Source: Anaerolineales bacterium
GTDB taxonomy: Bacteria > Chloroflexota > Anaerolineae > Anaerolineales > UBA4823
NCBI GenBank assembly: GCA_025057645.1
Contig: JANXBJ010000016.1
Span: forward strand, 1-62,636
Direction of reading: 5' to 3'
Length of the DNA stretch: 62,636 nucleotides
Shown: one piece after another, positions 28,277 through 37,077 of the stretch
How positions within the stretch are numbered: position 1 is the first letter of the stretch
How the letters are laid out: every line of letters begins with the position of its first letter
The notes under the pieces: generated by a model
What the model was told of the DNA's origin: nothing
The model's input: the letters and a program-made list of their open reading frames with translations, nothing else
Database searches by the model: none
Position numbers and translations under genes: made by a program

Positions 28277-28336
28277 AGACCTCTGGTGTGCCAGCTGTCG
28301 TGCCAACGGCATCGCTGGGTAGCTATGTCTGGAAGA

Positions 28337-28367
<31 letters not shown>

Positions 28368-28570
28368 TCGCCTCAAGATGAGATCCCTCACGACGCTAAG
28401 TCGGTAAGACCGCAGGGAGACTACCTGCTCGATAGGCGGCAAGTGTAAGCACAGTAATGTGTTTAGCTTAGCCGTACTAATGGTCGAGGGCTTTCCCGTG
28501 ATGCGGAGAACTCGAAGCTTTTCGAGGCTTTGATCCTATTCAGTTGTAAGGTTCGCTAACAGCGCTGGAA

Positions 28571-28711
28571 AAGTCTCTTGGTGATTCGAGCGGCGGGGGT
28601 ACACCCGGTCACATCCCGAACCCGGAAGTTAAGCCCGCCAGCGCCGATGGTACTTGGGGGGCGACCCCCTGGGAGAGTAGGCCATTGCCAAGAGACTTTT
28701 TGTTGCTTTTC
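28571..28711 (+). terminator. Terminator at the end of the rRNA operon (5S terminal helix plus T-rich tail)
   Basis: The 5S terminal helix extends to AAGTCTCTTGG (28571-28581) and CCAAGAGACTT (28687-28697), immediately followed by TTTGTTGCTTTTC. The helix and T-rich tract together can act as the operon terminator. No other terminator is seen before the next promoter. Confidence 0.55.
28575..28693 (+). rRNA. rrf: 5S ribosomal RNA
   Basis: About 119 bases with the conserved CCCGAACCCGGAAGTTAAGCC, GCGCCGATGGTA and GGGAGAGTAGG segments. The termini pair (CTCTTGG with CCAAGAG). Ends are approximate within a few bases. Confidence 0.95.
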
Positions 28712-28810
28712 TAGTGCATGCATCGAAGTCCAGCGGCGCTCGATCCAATGACGTGTTTGCCCGGCACCTCGGAAAGTCTCTTATTCTCACCCTGTCTTAA
28801 CTTTTTGAGG

Positions 28811-28816
28811 TATAAT
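28811..28816 (+). promoter_or_regulatory. Probable -10 box upstream of rpsU
   Basis: TATAAT at 28811-28816 with only a poor -35 upstream. Transcripts from here would carry a leader of about 150 bases with a 13-codon reading frame and a terminator before rpsU. Confidence 0.5.
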
Positions 28817-28873
28817 ACAAAGGAGAGCGTTCGCACCAGTCTTGACCGGGATTCTGGAGGAATTGGCCTGGCT

Positions 28874-28915
28874 ATGAAGAAACTTAGGAGGTTGATCAGA
28901 ATCCTCCTCGGCTGA
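28874..28915 (+). CDS. Possible 13-codon leader peptide upstream of rpsU
   Basis: ATG at 28874 encodes MKKLRRLIRILLG and stops at 28913-28915, inside the 5' arm of the terminator hairpin. GGAGG lies 13 bases before the ATG, rather far for strong initiation. An internal AGGAGG/CCTCCT pair (28886 and 28903 regions) could fold within the coding stretch, competing with the terminator stem by 2 bases. Arg, Leu and Ile dominate. The layout resembles translational control of attenuation, but expression is unproven. Confidence 0.4.
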   Translation: MKKLRRLIRILLG

Positions 28916-28940
28916 CTGGGCGAACCTCAGCCGAGTTTTT
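28907..28940 (+). terminator. Intrinsic terminator/attenuator in the rpsU leader
   Basis: CTCGGCTGA (28907-28915), 11-base loop, exact complement (28927-28935) and TTTTT (28936-28940). It lies 33 bases before the rpsU start and only about 90-120 bases after the apparent -10 box, so it must be read through for rpsU-infA expression or end an upstream transcript. Confidence 0.85.
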
Positions 28941-28973
28941 ATTCAATTTGAAAGTAGAAAGGAGGTGAAGTCG

Positions 28974-29171
28974 TTGGCAATCGTCACCTTAAGACCGAAC
29001 GAATCGCAAGAATCGTTGCTCAAGCGCTTCCGCAAAAAGGTCGCTAAGAGCGGCATTCTGAGCACGGTGCGCCGCAAGCGCTGGTTCGTTTCTAAGAGCG
29101 AATTGCGTCGTATTCAAAAGAAAAAAGCGATTCGCCGCATGAAGCGTCGCCAGAGCGCCGAAGCGGAGTAG
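28974..29171 (+). CDS. rpsU: Ribosomal protein S21
   Basis: 65 residues from a TTG at 28974: the strong GGAGG site at 28961-28965 is 8 bases before it, whereas the upstream GTG overlaps that site. The sequence MAIVTLRPNESQESLLKRFRK (first 20 shown in part) and a very basic C-terminus match bS21, a small-subunit protein that helps base pairing at initiation. Followed 39 bases later by infA. The leader holds a terminator and a small reading frame. Confidence 0.93.
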   Translation: MAIVTLRPNESQESLLKRFRKKVAKSGILSTVRRKRWFVSKSELRRIQKKKAIRRMKRRQSAEAE

Positions 29172-29210
29172 AGCTGTCATTAGGATAAGCGGCTCTTTGT
29201 GGAGGATTGG

Positions 29211-29462
29211 ATGGCAAGAGAAGAAGAGAAAATCGTGATGGAAGGCACCGTGGTTGAGGCTCTGCCCGGAACACAGTTCCGCGTAAGGTTGGATAACAAC
29301 CACGAGGTCTTAGCTTATCTTTCGGGCAAAATGCGCAAGTACTATATCCGCATCCTGCTGGGGGACAAGGTGCGGGTGGAAATGTCGCCCTATGACCTTA
29401 CGCGCGGACGCATTGTCTACCGCCACAAGAAGCACGTGGACGAGCCCGACTTCGAAGAGTAA
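29211..29462 (+). CDS. infA: Translation initiation factor IF-1
   Basis: 83 residues from the ATG at 29211 (GGAGG 5 bases upstream). The single S1/OB domain is full length: [39 protein letters not shown] and [14 protein letters not shown]. The C-terminal extension ([10 protein letters not shown]) is slightly longer than usual. IF-1 binds the 30S A site during initiation. Paired with rpsU, so both genes serve translation initiation. Confidence 0.97.
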   Translation: MAREEEKIVMEGTVVEALPGTQFRVRLDNNHEVLAYLSGKMRKYYIRILLGDKVRVEMSPYDLTRGRIVYRHKKHVDEPDFEE

Positions 29463-29508
29463 CTAGGCCTTATCCTCCTACCGCTTATTGATCCAAGCAG
29501 TTATTCCT

Positions 29509-29539
29509 CGCCGTCTGCACCCCAGACGGCGTTTGTTTC
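29509..29539 (+). terminator. Intrinsic terminator after infA
   Basis: CGCCGTCTG (29509-29517), loop CACCC, exact complement (29523-29531), then TTTGTTTC. Ends the rpsU-infA transcript. Confidence 0.88.
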
Positions 29540-29665
29540 TGTCAAAAGGGCGGAGTGATCATTTTTCTAAATCCGGTCTTCACAATTCCCTAACACTTCT
29601 TTGGTAGCCTCTCAGTGAAGCCGATTGGCTCGGGATCAACCTTAATCTGACGAAAGGAGTGTGCT

Positions 29666-30421
29666 ATGACTCGAAAGAGAGTCCTTTGGGTGCTTGGATT
29701 GATTTCTCTACTGGCGATTTTGGGGGTGGGAGCGCTTACCTTTTTCTCGGTTCATGCCCAATCCGAAGACGACACGACCGCGGGAGGAAATCCTCCCCCC
29801 TTCAGGGGGCGGTATGGAAAAGGCTTAAGCCTAGGCAGCGACGGGGAGGCCCTAGCTCAAGCGTTGGGGATCAGTCTTGAGGAGTTGCAAGCTGCCCAGC
29901 AAGAGGCCCTAGCAGCAGCTCTGGAACAGGCGGTGGAAGAAGGCCTACTGACTCAGAAACAAGCTGAGTGGTTGCAATCCCAAGGTCGCCCATTGGAACG
30001 CCGCTGGTCGATCTGGTTGCACCAGAATGGGATTGACCTAGAGGTGCTCCTTGCAAAGGCCCTAGGTATTAGTGTTGAGAAACTAAATGAAGCCAAACAG
30101 AAGGCAAGAGAGATCGCAATAGACCGAGCGGTGAGTGCGGGGAAACTCACCCAAGAACAAGCCGAGCGGATGAAGGCTTATCTTGCCTTGCTCAACAATG
30201 AGAATTTCCTTGCAGCCATGCGAGCAGCGTTTGAGGCTGCGGTCAAGAGGGCTGTTCAGGAGGGCGTGATCACCCAAGCCCAAGCAGAGCTGCTTTTGCG
30301 ACAGCCTCCGTTGTGGCTGCGCTGGCAGGGAATGCCGGGATTCTTAGCGCCCTTTGGGCTATATTGGGATGAACCTCCACCCCACGGCGGGCTCGATCGA
30401 ATGCCTTTTCCGCTGCCTTGA
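29666..30421 (+). CDS. Secreted protein with three helical repeats (DUF2680-like)
   Basis: 251 residues. Signal peptide or anchor at about 5-30 ending in VHAQS. Then three related helical units: ALGISLEELQAAQQEALAAA (about 67-105, ending LLTQKQAEWL), ALGISVEKLNEAKQKAREIA (about 134-175, ending KLTQEQAERM) and a shorter third (about 183-215, ending VITQAQAELL). The tail is Pro-rich. The repeats resemble the small DUF2680/YckD motif. It sits directly before a two-component system and an HtrA protease, so it may be an extracytoplasmic sensor partner or chaperone, by analogy with CpxP-like proteins. That role is inference. AAAGGAG site present. Confidence 0.75.
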   Translation: MTRKRVLWVLGLISLLAILGVGALTFFSVHAQSEDDTTAGGNPPPFRGRYGKGLSLGSDGEALAQALGISLEELQAAQQEALAAALEQAVEEGLLTQKQAEWLQSQGRPLERRWSIWLHQNGIDLEVLLAKALGISVEKLNEAKQKAREIAIDRAVSAGKLTQEQAERMKAYLALLNNENFLAAMRAAFEAAVKRAVQEGVITQAQAELLLRQPPLWLRWQGMPGFLAPFGLYWDEPPPHGGLDRMPFPLP

Positions 30422-30503
30422 TCGGGGTTCTAGACGAGACAATCCGGTAGGACGGAGGATCTCTTCCGTCCTACTTTCTGTGCCTTGAGGGCAAGGGAGA
30501 CAG

Positions 30504-30509
30504 TATAAT
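30504..30509 (+). promoter_or_regulatory. Possible -10 box of the two-component/HtrA operon
   Basis: TATAAT at 30504-30509, 17 bases before the response-regulator ATG, with no good -35. It may need an activator, possibly the regulator itself. Confidence 0.4.
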
Positions 30510-30526
30510 CAGGAGAGGTGAGCCGG

Positions 30527-31225
30527 ATGCCGAAGAAGATCCTCGTGGTGGATGACAAGGCTGAGATTCGCAAGTTGTTGAAGTCATATTTTACCCAAGA
30601 GGGCTTTGAAGTGGTGACTGCGGCAGATGGGCAAGAGGCCCTTTTTGTCGCCCGCCATGAAAAGCCGGACCTGGTCTTGTTAGACCTTATGATGCCAAAC
30701 TTGAACGGCTATGATTTTTTGCGCCGCTTTAGCCGTGAGTCTGCAACGCCGGTGATCGTTCTAACCGCAAAGGTCGAGGAGAGCGATAAAGTGCTGGGCT
30801 TGGAGCTCGGCGCCGATGACTACGTGATCAAGCCCTTCAGCCCGCGCGAGTTAGTTGCTCGAGTTCGGGCGGTATTACGCCGCGTAGAGAAGACCCAAAG
30901 GCAACCTCCTCAACTCTTGCGCGTCGGGGACATTACGGTTGACTTAGAGGGCCACTATGTTCGAGTTGGCGAACGAGTGGTAGACCTAACACCATCCGAA
31001 TTTGCTCTTTTGAGCACTCTAATAGGCGCGCCGGGCCGGGTGTTCAGCCGAATGGAGTTATTGGAACGTATCCAGGGCACAGCCTATGAAGGCTACGAGC
31101 GCACTATCGATGTCCATATCCGGAACTTGCGCGCTAAAATTGAGCCCGATCCGAGTCGCCCGCGCTATATCGAAACCGTCTACGGAGCCGGTTACCGCTT
31201 TGCGCCTGAGGAAAGATTTGCCTAG
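30527..31225 (+). CDS. Response regulator, OmpR/PhoB family
   Basis: 232 residues from the ATG at 30527 (GAGGTG upstream). Receiver domain with the acidic pair D9-D10, phospho-acceptor D53 (LVLLDLMMP) and Lys near 104 (VIKPF). C-terminal winged helix with PSEFALLSTL, DVHIRNLRAKIE and ETVYGAGYRF. Partner of the histidine kinase 6 bases downstream, and probably controls this operon and the HtrA protease. Confidence 0.97.
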   Translation: MPKKILVVDDKAEIRKLLKSYFTQEGFEVVTAADGQEALFVARHEKPDLVLLDLMMPNLNGYDFLRRFSRESATPVIVLTAKVEESDKVLGLELGADDYVIKPFSPRELVARVRAVLRRVEKTQRQPPQLLRVGDITVDLEGHYVRVGERVVDLTPSEFALLSTLIGAPGRVFSRMELLERIQGTAYEGYERTIDVHIRNLRAKIEPDPSRPRYIETVYGAGYRFAPEERFA

Positions 31226-31231
31226 CCTCCT

Positions 31232-32602
31232 ATGCGCTCGATTACTGCTAAATTAATCCTCGCTTTTCTTCTGGTTGGCATTAGTGGTTCATTGTTGGTT
31301 GCGCTGATCCTTTGGCAGCGCACCCGTTCAGCGTTCGATCAATTTGTAATCACCCGTGAGCAAGAGGGCCTGCTGAGCTTGCTGCTTTTCCATTACCGGC
31401 AGCGTGGTTCTTGGGAGGGTGTTGAGGAGGCTATCCAGGGACTGCTTGAGCCCTCTTCATCTCCCCGCACCCCACCCGGCTTCTGGAAAAGAAGACGGCC
31501 CTTCCTCTTGGCAAATGCGGAAGGTGTGATTCTCTACAGTTTTGATCCCGGACAAGTTGGCCGCTCTCTCTCGCAAGGTGAGCTCCGCCGTGCAATTGCG
31601 CTGGAGGTCAACGACAAGCCGGTTGGCTGGGTTGTGATTGCGCCCCTGAGGCCAGTCCCGCAGCCCGGTTCGATGGAAGAACGCTTTCTGCGCACTGTGC
31701 GCAGTGCTACGGTTCTCAGCGCTTTTGGAGCCGGCGTCCTTGCCCTCGTTCTGGGCAGTTTCCTTGCCTTTGGGCTGACTCGCACTCTGCGCGAACTGCA
31801 GCGCGCAGCATTAGACATAGCCCATGGTAAGTATGGGCGACAAGTGGACGTGCGCAGTAAAGATGAGTTGGGGGAACTGGCCCGGGCTTTCAACCAGATG
31901 AGCCTTCAACTCCAAAGAGCGGTTCAGGCCCGTCGTCAAATGACCGCTGATATTGCCCACGAGTTGCGCTCGCCTCTGACGGTGATTCAGGGATACACGG
32001 AAGCGCTCAGCGATGGGAAACTTGAGGGGAATGAGGAAGTTTATCAGATCCTCCACCAGGAGACCCAACATCTCAGTCGGTTGGTAGATGATCTGCGCTT
32101 GCTTTCTTTGGCAGATGCCGGGGAGTTGCCGCTCACCCTGCAACCCGTCGATCCTAGAGTATTGCTTGAACGGGCACAGGCTCGGTTTCGGGTTCAAGCT
32201 GAACATAGGCAGGTTCGACTGGTTGTTGAAGCCCAAGAGCCTTTGCCCCTGATCCGGGTGGACTCAGAACGAGCGGCCCAGGTTTTGGACAATTTGATCC
32301 AGAACGCACTGCGCTATACTGCAGCGGACGGAACGATTTGGCTACGAGCCGCCCGAGAAGGCGGACAGGTCGTTTTGCAGGTCAGCGATAACGGGTCTGG
32401 GATAGCCGAACAGGACCTGCCCCGCGTCTTTGACCGCTTTTACCGTGCCGACTCATCACGCTCCCAAGGCGGGTCCGGTTTGGGGCTGGCGATTGCCAAG
32501 TCGCTGGTCGAGGTTCAGGGGGGGAGCATCACGGTCGAAAGCGCTGTCGGTCAGGGGACTACATTTAGAATTGCCTTTCCCGAGGAGAAAACGGACGAAT
32601 GA
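31232..32602 (+). CDS. Sensor histidine kinase
   Basis: 456 residues. Two membrane helices (about 7-27 and 158-180) flank a small extracytoplasmic domain of about 130 residues. Then HAMP (about 181-235), HisKA with the phospho-His in DIAHELRSPLTVIQGY (His about 243), and the ATPase domain with N, G1 (SDNGSGI) and G2 (GGSGLGLAIAKSL) boxes. It reads an envelope signal and phosphorylates the upstream regulator. It overlaps the protease gene by ATGA. Confidence 0.96.
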   Translation: MRSITAKLILAFLLVGISGSLLVALILWQRTRSAFDQFVITREQEGLLSLLLFHYRQRGSWEGVEEAIQGLLEPSSSPRTPPGFWKRRRPFLLANAEGVILYSFDPGQVGRSLSQGELRRAIALEVNDKPVGWVVIAPLRPVPQPGSMEERFLRTVRSATVLSAFGAGVLALVLGSFLAFGLTRTLRELQRAALDIAHGKYGRQVDVRSKDELGELARAFNQMSLQLQRAVQARRQMTADIAHELRSPLTVIQGYTEALSDGKLEGNEEVYQILHQETQHLSRLVDDLRLLSLADAGELPLTLQPVDPRVLLERAQARFRVQAEHRQVRLVVEAQEPLPLIRVDSERAAQVLDNLIQNALRYTAADGTIWLRAAREGGQVVLQVSDNGSGIAEQDLPRVFDRFYRADSSRSQGGSGLGLAIAKSLVEVQGGSITVESAVGQGTTFRIAFPEEKTDE

Positions 32603-33753
32603 GCGTCAATCGTTTCGCTTATGCACTCGCAGTTGTTGTTACTGCCTTTCTTTCGGCTTGTGGAGGGGTTTTTCTTGGCAGTTTCCTTGTTCTGCGTGCG
32701 GCAGAGAGCGGGAGGCTCTCCTTTACGTCTCGGCCTTCACCATCCCCCTCCTTACCCACTCCTGTGCCCGCCGAGCGTCCTTCGATGCCGCTCGATCTGG
32801 GCGAAGCCCAATCACGCATTGTTCAGGCCGTTCAGAAGGTCAGTCCGGCGGTTGTGACCGTGGTCGGTCTGGTTCCGGGGCAAATTACAATCTTCGGCCC
32901 GACCGGGGATCGAACGGTGAGCGGCAGTGGCTTTTTCATCTCTCCCGAAGGCTATCTGCTCACCAACCAACATGTCATCGAGGACGTGCGGGAAGTAGAT
33001 GTGATCCTCGCCGATGGAAGCCAACAGTCTGCTCGCGTGGTGGGAACGGACATCTACGCCGATCTGGCTGTTCTGAAGGTTGAAGGAACCCCTCCAGCCG
33101 TGGCGGAGTTAGGCAACTCCGATTTGGTGATTCCGGGCGAAATTGTAATCGCCATTGGCTCGCCGCTGGGCGACTTTCGCAATACAGTGACACTGGGGGT
33201 GATCAGCGCCACTGGCCGCTCGATCGATACCGGCCAAGGATATCAGATCGAGAATCTGATCCAGACTGACGCCGCCATCAATCAGGGCAATTCCGGTGGC
33301 CCCTTGGTCAATCTGAATGGGCAGGTGATCGGGATTAACACCCTGATCGTGCGCTCGACAGGAATGGGAGCTATTGCCGAGGGGTTGGGATTTGCCATTC
33401 CGATTAACACCGCTCGAGAGGTTGCCGAGCAGATTATCCAGAAGGGGTATGTCTCCCGTCCGTATTTGGGTATTCGGTGGCAACTGGTGACGCCGCGCGT
33501 GGCGGCTCTTTATAATTTGGGTGTGGAGTGGGGGGTATATGTGACTCAGGTTTTTGCCGACAGCCCGGCCGCCAAAGCCGGTTTGCAGCGCGGAGACATC
33601 ATTGTGCAAATCGGTGAGGTCCGAATCGATGAACGACATTCCTTCATTAATGCCCTATATCGCTATCAACCGGGCGAGGAGGTGGCGGTGGTCGTCTGGA
33701 GGGAGGGACGCTTACTCACCGTGAGAGTCCGCTTGGAGGAAGTGCCGCGCTAG
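32599..33753 (+). CDS. HtrA/DegP-type serine protease with one PDZ domain
   Basis: 384 residues. N-terminal membrane anchor (about 5-32), containing an LSAC that could be a lipobox but is followed by more hydrophobic residues. Linker rich in Pro/Ser. Trypsin-like domain with catalytic His in TNQHVIED (about 125), Asp in YADLAVLK (about 155) and Ser in GNSGGPL (about 232). One PDZ domain (about 285-375). It would degrade damaged proteins outside the membrane. Translational coupling to the kinase suggests two-component control under envelope stress. A 6-bp inverted repeat (GCGCTA/TAGCGC) after the stop may be a weak terminator. Confidence 0.95.
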   Translation: MSVNRFAYALAVVVTAFLSACGGVFLGSFLVLRAAESGRLSFTSRPSPSPSLPTPVPAERPSMPLDLGEAQSRIVQAVQKVSPAVVTVVGLVPGQITIFGPTGDRTVSGSGFFISPEGYLLTNQHVIEDVREVDVILADGSQQSARVVGTDIYADLAVLKVEGTPPAVAELGNSDLVIPGEIVIAIGSPLGDFRNTVTLGVISATGRSIDTGQGYQIENLIQTDAAINQGNSGGPLVNLNGQVIGINTLIVRSTGMGAIAEGLGFAIPINTAREVAEQIIQKGYVSRPYLGIRWQLVTPRVAALYNLGVEWGVYVTQVFADSPAAKAGLQRGDIIVQIGEVRIDERHSFINALYRYQPGEEVAVVVWREGRLLTVRVRLEEVPR

Positions 33754-33869
33754 GGCTATTTTAGCGCTTCCTAACTACCCTTGAGCTTGGCGGGTGGAGA
33801 AGGGGGACACCCTTGCTTTCGACTACAAACCAGGGGAGTGCGTCGACTTTGGTTAGTTCTATTCGGAGG

Positions 33870-36650
33870 CTATTCCTCTACGAGTTTCAAAAAGGCTTCA
33901 ACGACGCGAGGATCAAACTGCTTGCCGGCTTGCTCACGAATGTAGTTCAATGCCTCGGCACGACTCCACGCCTTGCGATAGGGGCGGTCGCTGATCAACG
34001 CATCCCATACGTCGATGACGGCAAAGATGCGCGCCTCCAAAGGAATCTCCTCTCCCCTTAAGCCCCGCGGATAACCCCTGCCATCCCATCGTTCATGGTG
34101 GAAGTAGGGAATATTTAGGGCTGGGAGTAGATATTCGATGGGAGAAAGCAGGTCATAGGCTATCTGAGGATGTTGACGCATTAGTGCCCATTCTTCGTCG
34201 TTCAGCGGGCCGGCTTTGAACAGGATGGAATCAGGAATGGCGATCTTGCCGATATCGTGCAGAAGGCAGCCGCGGCGAATGTGGGGCATTAGGTCGGGTT
34301 CGACGCCTAATTGCTCGGCCAGTTTTAGGGTTGCTTCGGTCACCCGCAGGGTATGGCCTTCGGTTTCTTTATCGCGCAGTTCTAAAGCTCTGGACCATCC
34401 TTCGATTGTAGCTTCGTAGGCTAGGGAAAGTTTCAAATTTGCGCGCCGTAAATCTTCTAGAATCTCTGCATTGTCAATTGCCAGTGCGGCTTGATCGGCA
34501 AGCATTTCGAACAGCCGTTTCCAGTCCGGTGTTGGCGAGAAAGGTCGGCGGTAGAAAACCTCTAAGACACCCTTTAGTTTGCCTTTGGCGAACAAAGGTG
34601 CCGCTCCATAAGCCTGAAACTCCTCTTTTTCGAAAAGTTGCGCAAAGCCGGGGCTGAGCTTGCTGAGGTCTGTGATCGTAATAACCTGATGTTCGCGAGC
34701 CGCTTGTCCTGCTGGCGAGGTGGCGATCGAAATGAATGTTTGCTCATAATGACTCAGCCGGAATCCGGTCTGCGCTGCGTATTCTAGGGCTCCTAGGAGG
34801 GGGTTGTGGAGCAAGATTCCTACTGCGTCAGCGTTCAGATGAGCGAGAAGTTGTTGCACGATGACCTCAAAAACTAAGCGCACGTCGGTGGTCTCAATGA
34901 GAGCTTTGCCGACCGTCTGCACGGCTTGTAACTGGCGCGCGTGTTGGGCGGTTTCCTGGTGCAAGCGAACATTGTGCAGGGCTAAGGCCAAGGGATGGGC
35001 TAAGGCGTTGAGCAAATTCAGGTCTTCTTCGGTGAACGCATGAGGTTGATCGGACTCAAGAGAGAGAATTCCTATCACTTGTTCATAACTGTGCAGCGGC
35101 GCTACAATAGCGCTGCGCAGTTCTCTGATTTCTTCAATGGCAGCAAACCGGCTGTGCAGGCGGAATTCTTCATCTTTTTGGGCATCGGTAATCAAAATAG
35201 GCTGCTGGGTACGAAAGCATCGTCCAGCAAATCCCCAATCGATGGGGTAAGTTATTCCCTGGATAGCCGGGTCTCGATAACCCACCGAAGCGATGACGCG
35301 CAAGCGATTCGGTTCTTCGGCAATGGCGAGACTCCCTCTTTGGGCGCTTGGGACGGCCGAGAGAACGGCTCGAGTCAAGCGCTCTGCTAAGCGTTGAAAG
35401 TCGGCTTCCTCGCTTACCGCTCGACTGAACTGTGCCAAGGCCTTGAGCTCTAGTTCGCGCTGTTTCTGTTCGGTGATGTCTTCCGCTGCCCCATAGATGC
35501 GAACAATGCGAGACGCTTGCTCATCCCAAATTGGCAATGCGTGGTTACGTATCCAGCGGACTCTCCCGTCCTTGCGAAGAATCCGGAATTCACTTACACT
35601 AGGCTCGCCGGCTATCGCCCTTCGGTACTGGTGCATTGCGATGGACAGATCGGGTGGATAAATAAGGGTGCGCCAGCCACCGCGCACCTGGGACTCTTCT
35701 GGAGTATAGCCGGTGACGCGCTCGAAGCCGCCGACAAGCCACTCTCGCCTCAAGCTACCGTCCTCTTCTACACGAAAGGAGCAAGCATAGTCGGAGATCA
35801 TCTCTGAGATGATCCTGTAGCGTTCCTCATCTAGGCGGAGCGCTTCCTCGGCACGCTTCCTTTCAGTGGCATCCTGAATGGCGAGCAGGATCAGGGGTAC
35901 TCTCTGACCTTCTTGAAAAACGCGGCGAGCGTTGAGCAGCATCACGCGCCTTCCGATGGTTTCGAACACATGTTCGACCTGAAAGTCTTCGAAGTGGGAG
36001 TTGTTGGGCAAGATCTCTTCCAGCAGTAACTTTCTCAGAGCGGGGATATCCCACTGACGGTTACCCAACTCGTATACGTATCGTCCCACCGTCTCTTCGG
36101 GGGTAACCCGGAACAGACGGTAGAAGGAGCGATTAGCACTCACTACGCGCAGATCGGCGTCCAGCACAAGCAGAGCTTCTCGCACTGTTTCGATAATAGC
36201 CTCGGCATAGCGGCGTGCAGCTTCGGCAAGCTGTTCGGCTCGGCGTTCGCACTGCCAATTACGAAAGACCAGAATAAGACCGTTAATCTCTCCGGTTTTT
36301 TCTCGGATGGGTGCAGCGCTCCCGATAATCGGGACTTGCTCTCCGTTGCGTCCGGTTAGCAGCGCGCGATTGCCTAGTCGGACCGTCACACCCTGGCTCA
36401 GCACCTGTTCCGTAAAGTTTTCAACTTCAGAGCGTGTTTCTTGATTGATGATCCTAAAGACAAGTGGGAGGGGCTTACCTTGTGCTTCATCCTCCCGCCA
36501 GCCCGTCAGGCGCTCGGCTTCAGGGTTCATTTGTAAGATAAAGCCTCGACGGTCGGTGGCTATAGCTGCATCTCCAATGCTATAGAACGCAGCGCGAAAC
36601 CACCCTTCGGTCTCTTTAGGGCTCTGGTGCCTCTTTTCTTTTCCCACCAT
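33870..36650 (-). CDS. PAS/GAF sensor with C-terminal HD-GYP domain
   Basis: 926 residues from the ATG at 36650 (GAGG upstream), preferred to a TTG 10 codons earlier. Domain order: three PAS/PAC units (about 15-130, 140-270, 280-400), two GAF domains (about 410-560 and 575-715) and HD-GYP (about 735-925). The HD-GYP motifs are complete: LLHDIGKIAIPDS, HPQIAYDLLSPI, PYFHHERWDGRGYPRGLRG and FAVIDVWDALISDRPYRKA. HD-GYP enzymes hydrolyse the second messenger cyclic di-GMP. No membrane helices, so cytoplasmic sensing. Monocistronic, with an extended -10 promoter far upstream. Confidence 0.94.
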   Translation of the reverse strand: MVGKEKRHQSPKETEGWFRAAFYSIGDAAIATDRRGFILQMNPEAERLTGWREDEAQGKPLPLVFRIINQETRSEVENFTEQVLSQGVTVRLGNRALLTGRNGEQVPIIGSAAPIREKTGEINGLILVFRNWQCERRAEQLAEAARRYAEAIIETVREALLVLDADLRVVSANRSFYRLFRVTPEETVGRYVYELGNRQWDIPALRKLLLEEILPNNSHFEDFQVEHVFETIGRRVMLLNARRVFQEGQRVPLILLAIQDATERKRAEEALRLDEERYRIISEMISDYACSFRVEEDGSLRREWLVGGFERVTGYTPEESQVRGGWRTLIYPPDLSIAMHQYRRAIAGEPSVSEFRILRKDGRVRWIRNHALPIWDEQASRIVRIYGAAEDITEQKQRELELKALAQFSRAVSEEADFQRLAERLTRAVLSAVPSAQRGSLAIAEEPNRLRVIASVGYRDPAIQGITYPIDWGFAGRCFRTQQPILITDAQKDEEFRLHSRFAAIEEIRELRSAIVAPLHSYEQVIGILSLESDQPHAFTEEDLNLLNALAHPLALALHNVRLHQETAQHARQLQAVQTVGKALIETTDVRLVFEVIVQQLLAHLNADAVGILLHNPLLGALEYAAQTGFRLSHYEQTFISIATSPAGQAAREHQVITITDLSKLSPGFAQLFEKEEFQAYGAAPLFAKGKLKGVLEVFYRRPFSPTPDWKRLFEMLADQAALAIDNAEILEDLRRANLKLSLAYEATIEGWSRALELRDKETEGHTLRVTEATLKLAEQLGVEPDLMPHIRRGCLLHDIGKIAIPDSILFKAGPLNDEEWALMRQHPQIAYDLLSPIEYLLPALNIPYFHHERWDGRGYPRGLRGEEIPLEARIFAVIDVWDALISDRPYRKAWSRAEALNYIREQAGKQFDPRVVEAFLKLVEE

Positions 36651-36839
36651 CCTTCGCCTCTCGTATAAATGGAAGGCCAATAGATGGAACTTGACTTGGC
36701 GTGAGAGGGTGTACGTCCTCGGAGTGGGAACTTTTCTGCTGAGTGATCACCCACCTTGGAAGAGTATGGGCGGTTTCAGTTCCGACCCCAATCGCGATCA
36801 CCACAAGTTCTGGATCGCCTTTTGATATTGGTTGTGGAC

Positions 36840-36848
36840 ATTATAGCA
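36840..36848 (-). promoter_or_regulatory. Extended -10 promoter for the HD-GYP gene
   Basis: On the minus strand TGCTATAAT (TATAAT = 36845-36840) is an extended -10 box, which can work without a good -35. The start codon is about 190 bases downstream. The rest of the gap 36849-37012 shows no gene or clear structure. Confidence 0.55.
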
Positions 36849-37012
36849 TGAAAGTCTAAGCAGAGGTCGAAAAGAAGAGTCGAGGAAAGGCCTTGGGATG
36901 AGTCCATCGGTCCCGCTTGGATTGGGCAGCCCTAAGGAGGATTGGCGGCCTAAGGCCGGTGGTTCGATCTGTGGTTCGTGGTGAGAAGTCTACCTAGTTG
37001 AACGCAGAGAGA

Positions 37013-37039
37013 TTGAGAAAGACATTTTCGACTTATAAT
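37013..37039 (+). promoter_or_regulatory. Promoter of the SerA-like gene
   Basis: TTGAGA (37013-37018), 15-base spacer, TATAAT (37034-37039). The spacer is short, but the -10 is consensus and the start codon lies 39 bases downstream. Confidence 0.55.
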
Positions 37040-37077
37040 TAGAAGACGTGGATTTCAAGTCTGGAGGAATAAGCGTT

